Source of the DNA: Nematostella vectensis
Lineage: Eukaryota > Cnidaria > Anthozoa > Actiniaria > Edwardsiidae
DNA: 64,000 bases
Assembly (NCBI RefSeq): GCF_932526225.1
Contig: NC_064042.1
Coordinates: 4,943,001-5,007,000, forward strand
Reading direction: 5' to 3'
Positions 45,301 to 57,300 of this stretch are shown here, piece by piece. Positions within the stretch are counted from its first letter, which is position 1. Each line of letters starts with the position of its first letter. Made by a program: the position numbers and the translations under genes. The notes beneath the pieces are model-generated. The model searched no databases. It worked only from the letters and a program-made list of their open reading frames with translations, and was not told the DNA's origin.

Positions 45301-48300
45301 CCCAAATAAGGATCGCACCCCAGAACCATGTGAGGCGGGAAAATACAGCAACAGGTGGGAGATCCGCAACAAAACATAACCCTTTTGTATTTTATTCCTT
45401 ATTTATTTGTTTACCATCTTTGACCAATCGTCAAAGTGTTTTGCATACTACCGCGGTTATACTCATGTGATACAATAATCATTGATATAAACCTCATAAC
45501 TAACAGGATTCTGGCATTGTCTATAGCGATCTTTGCTACACTAGCTGTTTAGTGAAGTATCAATCAATAATATTCTTCTCTCATTCTAATTGGACTCTCC
45601 CATTCTAATGCGCTTACTTCCTAAACTTATCAAAGTGGTCACGGTAGCGCACAACCCACTGTTAGGACAGTCCTTTAGTGGAAATATGTTTAAGGAATCT
45701 TGTTTAACCTCAGGGTTTTTTTTGTTATTATAGTAGCGGACACATTTGCTAATCTAAATTATGAAATCACAACATGATTAAAATAAACTTGCAATGTACT
45801 TCCTAGATCCATGACAGAATGCGTGAAGTGCAGTCCAGGTTACATCTGTCGAGGCCACAACACCTCACCAACACCCATCTCAGGGTTGTGTCCGGTCGGG
45901 TCCTTTTGTCCGGATGGTGCTGTGGCCACGCCTTGTCCGTCCGGTACCTATGGAAACACCACAGGTGCCTCATCGCAGTCTTCAGGCTGCCAGGCGTGTC
46001 CACCCGGGTACTTCTGCCCGGAGGGAACAATCGGCTATCCCACCCGCAGGTAAATACACAAAAAAACGCTAAGTTTTGTACCCGCTATACTACTGTTGAC
46101 TTAAAATTAACTCGAGTCCCCGGTAAACTCAGTCTTCCACAGGAAATCAAAATTAGTATAAAGTATTGAGAGTTCGAGTTATTGATTACGGGTCATTTAC
46201 GGGTCGAGTTATCGAAGAGTCGAGATAGTGGAATTACATAGATAATGTATAAAGCAAAGTTAGCGATATGTTCGAATTACTGAGGGTTTGAGTAAGCTGG
46301 AGGTTGGAATAACCAAGGGCTTAATACCCAATATGCTCGAGTCACGTATGGTTATAATAAACAAGAACTAGCTGTACTTTTGATTTAAAATTTTCCATTT
46401 CTTAAACGGAACATTGAATTGTAATTTTAAAATATCTTCATCTTTCCGTTTAACAGGCTGGTTTGTCCGGCTGGTCACTTCTGTTTGGAAGGAACGAAAA
46501 CTCAGTACCAGAACCCTTGTCCAGCGGGAAAATTCAGCCGCGAGCTAGGCCTGGAGCGAGTGGACCAGTGTCTCGAGTGTAAGCTTGGGTTCTACTGCCC
46601 GAGTGGCGACCGTTATGGAGATCGCTTGTGTCCGCCCGGCCATTACTGTGGTTACGGTGTCGGTGATTACAGTACGTCCAAGTGTCCCGCTGGAACGTAC
46701 CAGGAAGAGCAGGGGAGTCAATGTAAGTACAGAGCCAAGCAGTATACGAGTTCAGATGCGTCTTTTTCCCTGTCCTGTGATACTATTTTTTTAAACTATT
46801 TCTCGAAGTGTTTTTTCAGCCTTTACTTATAATTGTGTTTTCCCATGTGAAGAAAAGAAAGATAGTTGTGCTAAGTACAGTGGACTGATTGTGCCCGTGC
46901 ACTTTTATCCAAAGACCAATCCAAATGTAAGACTTGCCCGCCCGGATACTACTGCTTAGCTGGCTCGGCCACACCCATCCCCTGTCCAACCGGCACCTTT
47001 AACCCATGGACCAACCAAGGGGCCTTGTCTGACTGCAAATCCTGCACGGCCGGTATGGCGTGTCCGGAACCCGGCCTCACCCGACCCCCTGTCAAGTGCT
47101 CCGCAGGGTACTACTGTCCGGCCGGGTCCATACTTCCTAACGCCACCCGCAAGGCGTGTCCGGCTGGCACCTACACGGACTTCCATAACCTGACGGCAGC
47201 GCAGGAATGCACGCCATGCCCAGAGAGGTTCTCGTGCCAGGCTGGGACCGGAGGTTGGCAGAAGCCGCCACAACCATGTGCTCCAGGTGAGTGACGTCAC
47301 CTCCGCTCAGGAGTTATGAATACATCTGGAGTATGTGTTATCTCGCCTTTCTGTTCAAAAAAACCTCTTACAACATTGTCTTTATTTTGCAATTAAGAGG
47401 TGGACATTAGACACGCAAAAAGACTAAGCATTCATTGAAAGGCCTTTTTAATTTTTTTTCCTCCCTAAGATTTGTGTGATGTGCTTAGCTTGTTCAATAC
47501 ATAACTACGTAACAAAATAACTTCGAAAATGTGTTTGCATTCACGACTTTGCTCCTAGATCCTTTGCTTTCTACTTGTTCTCCAACTGCTAGGATCACAA
47601 AAAGGTAGCTTACAAAATAATGTATGCACTTTTCTCTCTATCAGGGTATTTCTGCCCGCTGAAGACAATCAGCCCGACTCAGTGGCCGTGTGCAGCAGGT
47701 TCCTGGTCAAACCTGACCAACCTGCGCAGCCAACAGGAATGTTACGAGTGCCCTAAAGGCTCTTACTGCCTCCGTGCAAGCGCTGCGCCCTCGGGCATTT
47801 GTCATACTGGACACTACTGCCCACCAGGTGAATACAGCGTTCTGATCATATTACAGCATTAAAATATTTTCGCGGCATGTTTATGTAAGCGCAGGCAAAT
47901 TTGAAAAGCGCCAAAATGTCGATCTTCACATAACTTTTCACTGGAACCATGTTCTGCTATTGGGTGGCATGTTGATTAGCTGTAGTGTTCTTTACTTCAG
48001 AACTAACATTGCCTCTAATGACAGCCTGTACTAGCTCATGTTCACATGCATACGTGCAGGGAGCGGATACAGGGAGGTGGATAGGGTGGATATCCACCCC
48101 CCTTTTTGAGCAATAAAAATTGAAAATTTACTTTGTTTGAAGAAATTACGGAGAAAGTACTGTCCATGTGCCATCGTCTGCTTGACTGGTGACGCGACAA
48201 ATTCAATTCAGCTTTGTGTTAGATCTGTGTGACCTACTAAGAACCACTGGATCGGTTACAGGCCGCCTGACCGACCATTATCCACCCCCTCTTTTAAAAT

Positions 48301-51300
48301 CCTGCATTCGCCCCTGGCAAACAGTCAACTATCAACATAGCAATACCGTCTTTTCATGATTTCCGTATGGTTTGTGTAGGGACCCAGCGAGGTAATCAGT
48401 TCCCGTGTGCTTCCGGGACGTACTCTAACAAGACGGGAAATGTGCGGTGGGAGCAATGCGAGCCCTGCATCGAGGGACATTATTGCCCTGAAGGGACCTC
48501 CGTACCCATAAAGTGCCCTAGAGGGACATATAATGATGTGCTTAGTGCTAAGGTATGGTGGTAGGCCTATACGGAAAATACTAGTGCGACGCGTGCTACC
48601 GTGGCCACCAATACAAAGTTATCTATGCGACGCGCGCTACCGTGGCCACCAATACAAAGTTATCCATGCGACGCGCGCTACCGTAGCCACCAATACAAAG
48701 TGTTATAGTGCGACGCGTGCTACCGTGGCCACCAATACAAATATAACCATGCGACGCGCGCTACCGTGGCCACCAATACAAAGTGTTATAGTGCGACGCG
48801 TGCTACCGTGGCCACCAATACAAAGTTATCCATGCGACGCGCGCTACCGTGACAACCAATACAAAGTTATCCATGCGACGCGCGCTACCGTGGCCACCAA
48901 TACAAAGTGTTATAGTGCGACGCGTGCTACCGTGGCCACCAATACAAAGTTATCCATGCGACGCGCGCTACCGTGACAACCAATACAAAGTTATCCATGC
49001 GACGCGCGCTACCCTGGCCACCAATACAAAGTTGTACAAAGATAGCCAATTAGCATGCAACAATGATACATTGATTGACACAAACTTTATAACTAAGAAG
49101 ATTCTGACGTGTTAAGATGTGCACTGAAGGACTATTAGCCTCGATGGTTGCCTAGTAATGTTGGTGTCAATCAGATAACACGTTTCCCACATCCTCAGGT
49201 TGACAGAGCAAAAACAATGGCATGAAATTTTCCAATTCTTAATATATAAGCTCAAGATTCCGCATACAAGGAGTTCCTCTGACCAAAAGCTAAATTCCAA
49301 ATTTTAAAGAAAAAAATTCAAGCTTACCAAAGTTAACCAGACCTTACTTTGGGAAAACTTGACATTTTTTTGCTCTGTCCCTCAGGTTGTTCATAAAACT
49401 GTCAAGGTCGCCACGTTAGCGTGTGCCGCACCGAAAGTGCCCTGTCTTTAGTTTAACAACAGTAGCCGTAAGATAAAAGCTCCTCATTTCTGCGTACTCT
49501 CCCCACTCCCCCCTCCCCAGTGAACCTCGGTTTTCGCTCAAAATATAGCTGTTTCCATTAACCCCAAATAAGAGGCGGCCGGCTATTAACTTGATTTGAC
49601 CTCTTTCATTTTGCAGTCCCCGACTGATTGCAAAGCGTGTGTTCCTGGTTACTACTGTCCAAATCTCGCCAACGTACAGCCTACGGCGTGTGGCATCGGC
49701 AATTTCTCGGTAAGTCAATAGTTCATCGGCACGCTCATCGGCAAATTACTTGTAAGTCATACAATATCATCGGCAAATTCTCGATAAGTCAAGCATGACA
49801 AGTACTCCCTAATTCAATCGACAAATTCTAGAGCTACAATACTTTCTCTATAGCCCAACAAACTATTGGCAACGTCTTGATAAATTAATAAATCTTCTGA
49901 AAATCCTAGTTGCGTCAGTGAGCCACGTCCTAGTAAATCAAGCTCTTCCCATTTTTTGATAAGCGAGTAAACAATTGGTGACTTCTTGACGAGTCAAAAA
50001 TTAAGTTGACTAGAAAAAATTAGTCGACTCAAAAACGTTGCACATGGCTGACATTTGTCTTGTTACAGATGTCTGGAGCGTCCTTATGTACCACGTGTCA
50101 AGTCGGCTTCTACTGCCCAAGTGAGACAACAAGTCGATCAATGATGATCAGTACATACGTCTGTCCGGCCGGACTTCACTGTCCAACTGGTTGTGACCGT
50201 TCACCGGACTTGGTTTCCAACGCTTGCTATAAAGGGCACTACTGCCTTCGGGGAGATGAGGTGGGTCCCCCCCCCCCCCCCATCCTTTTGTATAATTGAT
50301 AATGTCTGGGATCACTACACTAACGCACTATAAGTGTTCTATTCATTCGCTTCCGAATATAATTGTTTCTATGCCTATTAAAACTTGAAACTCTTTACAA
50401 TGACCAGCAAAGCGATCAGTACATCGAAGTTTATTTATTCATCTTCGGTTTAATTCTCCTATTCCTTCAACTAGGGGCCGCAAACTTACATTATTGTATG
50501 TGTACTGCTCTTTTCTTCTTTTTTAAGGGGGGGACAACTGTACACATGCTACAAATATTATGACAACTACAATGTTGAGGTTTTTTTTCTATTATAATTT
50601 GCAGGAAGCACTTCCTCAAAAGTGTCCAAACGGGACATTTAACCCCAACACTGGACGCAAACACGTCAGTGAGTGTCAGAAGTGCTGGAAGGGGTACTAC
50701 TGCGAGCCTGAAGGGCGAGAGGGAGTGGTATGTGTTACCTTATTTAAAGGATGTGCAAACAAACATGCTTTTCACCGACAGTGCTGAAGAACGTATGCGT
50801 ATGCGCATCGTTCGAGTAAAGGTACGAAAGGCTGACGTCGCTGTTTTGACTAAGTGTACAGCATTAAAACCATACTGTACAAAAGATGACAGATTTGTTT
50901 GATAATGAGGGAGTCATTGAGACAATTATAGCCTTAAGTTTGGTCTAGTTTTCTTAGCATTCGTCAAAATGTGACAGTTTGCCGGTAAACCGCCGCCATT
51001 CCAAAACAAAAAGGCTGGAACTGGTCTTGCGTTTTTCAGCACTACTTTTTTTACCCTGCTCTATTCCAGTTGGTTATGAGGATCGAGTAATGATGAGCTA
51101 GTATTTCCTGAGCTAAGATTGAATGGAAAACTGAAGCCTAATAACCTCTCCTGATCTTCTTTTCTTCCATTTTATTTGTTGGAAGGGGAGTACTGGCTTT
51201 ATAGGCGATTCTCACTAAGAAATCACTTGACTTTTTGGGTGGCGCGCTCCGACTTTTGGCGGCGAAATAACAACAACAAAAAGCAACTTATTCGGCGCTC

Positions 51301-54300
51301 ACGAATCGGCCAGAAAATGGGGGCGAGAGAGAAAAAAAGAAAGGTAACAAAAGCAGAAATTAATGTTCTTGGCACTCTAACCACTAGATTTTGCTTACTA
51401 GTCTGGCCCATGCCCCCCGGGTTATTACTGCGAGGAGGGGACTGGGTACAAGTACACGTACCCATGCCCCATTGGGTTCTACCGGAATGCTTCGGCCGCC
51501 ATCAGCGTGCAGGACTGCAGCGTGTGTTCGTCTGGCTTCTACTGTGACGACCGGGGACTGTCAGTTCCTAAGACTTGTACCACGGTGAGTCTCTTGTGTG
51601 ACATCAATTTCACCACGTCACGCAATCCTTTGCAGGTGTTGTTTACGCGACCAAATGTTTGTGACATCGTGCAAAACCAAAATTATAATAAATCACATTT
51701 ATCTAGCGAAAGTTAACGTATTCTATGTTTTACCTATTTCAAATAATATTGCACTCGGTGCATGAGCAGGAATACTAAAACCTTCCAAACCTGGGTTTCT
51801 TATCATGACATACCCACATATAAGTGTCTGTTAAGCACTATTCGCAATGGCGACATAACGACCTCACCGTTTTATGTTCCTATGTTCAAAAGAGTACATT
51901 CGCGACATAACATTGATATAGTACATAGACACAAAGACAAAGGCGCGTACATTCATATAGGACATGGATATAATGACTTAGAGAAAAGGGAACATGTCTT
52001 TATATCAGTTTTCTAGAACCGATATTGTCCTGACTCGAACGTTTACTTCAAGAATTTGGGCGGAGGTGGTTCAAAAATTCCCCGTCTTACGAAGTCGCTC
52101 AAACACTCGCGCGACCGCTTCAATAGCTTACCAATGATGATATGTTCCATCTTGCATAAAGACCACGTGATGATCTCGTTTCCAGGGCAACTTCTGCCCT
52201 ACAGGCACCACCATACCCCAGCCATGTCCCAGCGGTTACTATAACAACGCCACCGGAGTTAAGCGCAGTGTGGATTGTACTCCATGTCCAGCGGGACGAT
52301 ACTGTGCGGGATTCGGGGCAACTGAACCAACGGGCCCTTGTGATGCGGGGTTCTATTGCAGGGAGCGTGCATACACCTCGGTAAGAGCGTGCATATACCT
52401 CGGTAAGAACGTGCATATACCTCGATAAGAACGTGCATATACCTCGGTAAGAGCGTGCATATACCTCGGTAAGAACGTGCATATACCTCGGTAAGAAAGT
52501 GCATATACCTCGGTAAGAACGTGCATATACCTTGGTAAGGGTGTGGAAATACCTCGGTAAGAGCGTCCATATACCTGGGTAGGGGTACGCATATACCTCG
52601 GTTAGGTGTTCATATACCTCGGTAAGAGCGTCCATATACCTGGGTAGGGGTACGCATATACCTCGGTTAGGTGTTCATATACCTCGGTAAGAGCGTCCTT
52701 ATACCTGGGTAGGGGTACGCATATACCTCGGTTAGGTGTTCATATACCTCGGTAAGAGCGTCCTATACCTGGGTAGGGGTACGCATATACCTCGGCTAGG
52801 TGTCCATATACCTCGGTAAGAGCGTCCTTATACCTTGGTAGGGGTACGCATATACCTCGGTTAGGTGTCCATATACCTCGGTAAGAGAGTCCTTATACCT
52901 GGGTAGGGGTACGCATATACCTCGGTTAGGTGTCCATTTACCTCGGTAAGAGCGTCCATATACTTTAATTTATTAAAACTCATTACTAAATCTCTTTGCT
53001 GTCCAAACATTGAATTTAATGTGATAAAAGTCGGGCTCTGTCAGGCATGAGGATACCATAATTGTGAATTGTGTGATTCTTTTTTTCGTAGGCACCTCCC
53101 GAGGGTCTGACAGGCGGTCTCTGTCCCGCGGGCGGATACTGTCCCATGGGTGCTAAGGTACCCTCGCCATGTCCGGTTGGAACATATAGTAACACGTCTG
53201 GAGCCAAGGCCCCCGAGGATTGCATCTCCTGTGATCCAGGGTAAGGAAAAGGTCTTGTACAATCCTTGTAAAGTCTTTACTACTCGTCATTTTGTCACCC
53301 TGACGAAATACCAAGTTTGAAAAAGCATCCATTTCCATCGGCTGATTTGGAAATGCTACTACGACATTTTCAATGGAATTTCATCAAAAAGACGGCTGAC
53401 AGAGACTATTCCACATGTGAAAGTATTTGTGACATCTTTTGCTAGTCATGGTAGTTGTGATGGTGATAATCAATGAGCATTTATACTAATTGTGGTGCCA
53501 CCCCAGGTATTACTGTGCTGGTGACACGAATCCTGCTCCCACCGGACCTTGCTCAGCTGGCTACTACTGTACAGGCGGCGCAAAGACGCCCACCCAGTTT
53601 GTCACGAGTGCTGGACACTACTCTGAGAAGGGTGCGGCTTCCGAGACCGAGTGCCCTGTTGGGACCTACCAGTCGGTGAGCATAGTGTTCAGACTACTAC
53701 TAAGCTAAGACACAGGGTGCAGGGGGTTAGATTCTCGACGCAGGAAAAGGAACTCGGCCCGTGCATGCTCGACTGTGCGCGCACGCTAATATTTGGCGGC
53801 GTTGTGTCCTGAAGAGGATGTGAGAAAGGTGCCGTGCGTTTGACTCACGGCTTGATTCGTGAATGGAGTAGGGATTAGGGTTGGATCGGGGGAGGGAATG
53901 CCCCTAAATGTTTTGTCAATTTTACGTCGGACATTACGTGAATTTGAGTATTACATTTCGAGTTTCCATTGTCTGACAAATCTTCTGTATATACATTTAA
54001 ACCTCGATATGACGATATGGCAAGAACATGGTGTCAAAAAATCGTCACATCGAAATTATTTCTGTCGGGACCGAAAATATTTACACTTTTACATCAAGAA
54101 TCATCATGTTAAGGTTCATCATCATGTTAAGGTTCATCATGTTAAGTCATTTAAAGTCAATTAAAAAAAGTTGTCCAATGTAATGTCCATTGCCATGACT
54201 GCGTTACAACAGTAGACACCAATGTGACTCTTCTGTTCCTAAGCTTTGTACTTTTTCTCTTCGCAGTCCGACAGAGCATCGAAATGCATCCCTTGTCTTG

Positions 54301-57300
54301 AGAAGAACTACTGTGACAGGATGGGTCTAATCAACCCCATACCATGTCCTACGGGTCACTACTGTCCTGCTGGCAGCACACAACCCACGCCTTGCTGGCC
54401 GGTAAGTTCCTAATACCTAATACCCCCTGACATCTAATACCCTTCTGTGCGCTTCATACCTCGCTAAACCACATTTCCCCCCTTCCCTGACATCTAATAC
54501 CCTTCTTCACGATTCTACCTCTTATACCTCGCTGAGCCAGAAATAACATTTCACCCCATCCCTGACATCCAATACCCTTCTTAACGATTCTACCTCTTAT
54601 ACCTGGCTAAGGCAGAAATCACATTTGCCCTCATCCCCGACATCCAATACCCTTCTTCACGATTCTACCTCTTATACCTCGCTGAGCCAGAAATAACATT
54701 TCACCCCATCCCTGACATCCAGTACTCTTCTTCACGATTCTACCTCTTATACCTGGCTAAAGCAGAAATCACATTTGCCCCCATCCCCGACATCCAATAC
54801 CCTTCACGAGGCACTACATCTCGCTAAGCAACATGTCACCTCACACCCCATCTACGGTGAAAAAAGTACTCCAGATAGACCTTCCCATTATCACAATAAG
54901 CAAGCGGCTCTTGTGTTCAGTTCAACCAGCGCGCTTACTCTTAGCCAGACCGTTCAACCAGTTTTTTGCTTGCCTTGAATAAAACGATTTTCACACAACA
55001 TTAATAGTCGATGTTCTGTTCTTTTTACCCAGGGTAAGGTCTCGAGTAAGAGATTCACCTCAAATATTCTGTTCTATTTTCTCAGGGATCGTACAGTAAC
55101 TCTCCCGGTCAAGCGAGCAACATCACGTGTCAGAAGTGCGATGCTGGGTACTACTGCAGCAAGCCCGGGATGAACGCGACCGAGGGGCTCTGCCAGCCTG
55201 GGTACTACTGCAGACAGGGATCACCATCTGAAACACCGGTCAGTGGAGATCAACAAAACAGCGTGCGAACGAAACAAATGTATTTCGTCCCTTTTTCTTA
55301 CTGCGATCCGTTGACCCTTGGGGGAGGATTTGTTGTCTGCATTAGCTGGAATGCCATCATTTCTTGTGTCTTGTGATCAGCCGAGCATACAATAGTTGTG
55401 TCAGCAATACTGACCAATTCTTGCGCTCTGTTTGCACGGGCTGAACGTCCTTATTCGAGATGGCCGTCATTGGATTCAAAGCCCCCAGGTTTATACAACT
55501 ATGTAGGAAAAATCTTCTGACCTGACTTTAAATCAAACTCTGGTCATCTTTCTTGAAAAGGAAACTTATTCCACTGAGTTTTCACGCTTAGTCGCTTACC
55601 GCGTTCTTTCCACTGCAGGATAATGGCAACTGTACGAACGACAACAGCACCGGTTACGACTACGGCGGGGTCTGTCCACCTGGCTACTACTGCCTCAAGG
55701 GGACTCGTGAAGCCACTCAGTACCCCTGCCCTAACGGGACCTATAACGACCAGTGGGCACGGGTGCAGATGTCTGAATGCCTTGCATGCCCTGGTGGTAA
55801 GGCGTGTACCGGCGTCGGCCTCAAGTACTGGACGGGCGTATGCCGGGCTGGGCACTACTGTAAAGGGGGTAGTACCACGCCCACCCCTGATGATGGGGTG
55901 ACGGGTAATGTCTGTCCTATCGGAAAACACTGCCCAACAGGTTCGAGTGAACCAAAGGACTGTGCACCTGGCACCTTCAGGTAAGTACAGGCCCTGGTAT
56001 CCTGTTTTTATTTGGCAGTATCGGTGGCGCAGTTGGCAGAGCGTAGCTCTGTGGTGCCTTTGCCCCTGAACACAGAGTCTAAGGTTCGGGTTCTTAGCTG
56101 TTTTCCGTGGTGAGACGTATGAGTCGTATGGCGGCTTCCTGAGGCGCCTTTTATGCCTTCAACTCGACAACTTTGTGTCTGCGCTCTCGTAATTCAGCAT
56201 CTCAGCTGCAAGGAGGGTGATAGGCTTCCAAAATGTTCTTACCATTTTCTGCATTTGACCATGGTCCTTCATCACTACCGTCACCATCGCCACCTGGTTT
56301 TCATATAGCGAGGGGAGGGGGGATGCATTTGCTAGAGAATCAAGGTTTTTCCTTTCTCCTGATTGTTGTTGCCGGTTCCGCTAGTCTTTGAGCAACATTT
56401 AAAAGAATGTCACGCTTTGAATTCTCACGAGAGCCTTCTTTATTCCCGCAGCAACACGACCGGACTCGACGCCTGCCTCGCTTGCCCAGCGGGATACTAC
56501 TGCAGAGGAGGGGTCGACGGCAGCACACCGTTTGAGTGCCCCAAGGGACATTATTGCCCCGAGAGTACAGGGGTCTCGCAACCGCAGTGCCCTCCAGGGA
56601 CCTACAATCCCCAGGTATGACGCTGACGTGAAGTTGCGATGATATAGAGAACTTAAAAAATGTCGATCACCCACTCCTTTGTTATTGTTTATCATTGAAA
56701 AGACAGCGGTTTTTTCGCAAGGAAACTTCAAAATAACAATCTACGAGTGAAGTCTGATATGTTATTGACGATATTTGATTGAAAATATCTTGGTTACTTG
56801 CTTGAATAAGCCAATGGAAATGGATGCTTTGTGTGACTCGACATTTAGGGGGAGCTAAAAAAGGCGTGTTTGGCCCTCTCTAATCAAACACGTTTCTTGA
56901 CTACGAACGGTAACCGGCATTTGAATGTTTGGCTTCTTTGTAGAGTTCTTACTCCAGCTCAATGAAAGAAGACGCAGTCTAACATAGGAAACCTGCTAGG
57001 ATTGCGGTAGCACTAAACCCAAAAAACATCCACTTCCGGTTGCCGTCAAACGTTAAGAAACGTGTTTTTTAAGTACTTTAATTACCCTTGAGCATCGAAT
57101 CCTGTTTGTTCGCTAAATCCCCTCGCCTGATTGTTCTGTGCTCAACAAATTTTGACTTCTAAGATAGGCTTCATAGCCAAACATTGTTTATATTGCTTGC
57201 GTTGAGCTTTACTTTTCGTTTGCATGTTGCTTAAGTAGGTTTATTACACGCTTCATTTACTTCATTCCTACAACAAGCTCAAATGACTTACAATATTCTT

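Larger units (their letters stand above)
48380..56614 (+). other. Giant gene exons 32-43
   Basis: Exons 48380-48552, 49617-49709, 50069-50260, 50605-50727, 51402-51584, 52186-52380, 53092-53240, 53507-53675, 54267-54401, 55086-55238, 55619-55980 and 56452-56614. Phases are 0,0,0,0,0,0,2,0,0,0,2,0. Typical encoded cores are CIEGHYCPEGTSVP, CQVGFYCPSETTSR, CWKGYYCEPEGREG, CSSGFYCDDRGLSVP, CAGGYCP-like CPAGGYCPMGAKVP, CDAGYYCSKPGMNATEG and CLACPAGYYCRGGVDGS. The donor of exon 41 (GTCAGT) is weak; the other donors are near consensus. Confidence 0.78.

Noticed and set aside
52120-52635. Minus-strand 171-codon frame with RSYRGICTFLPRYMH repeats
   Set aside because: Shadow of exon 37 plus the 22-bp array on the plus strand; no splice signals or family similarity.
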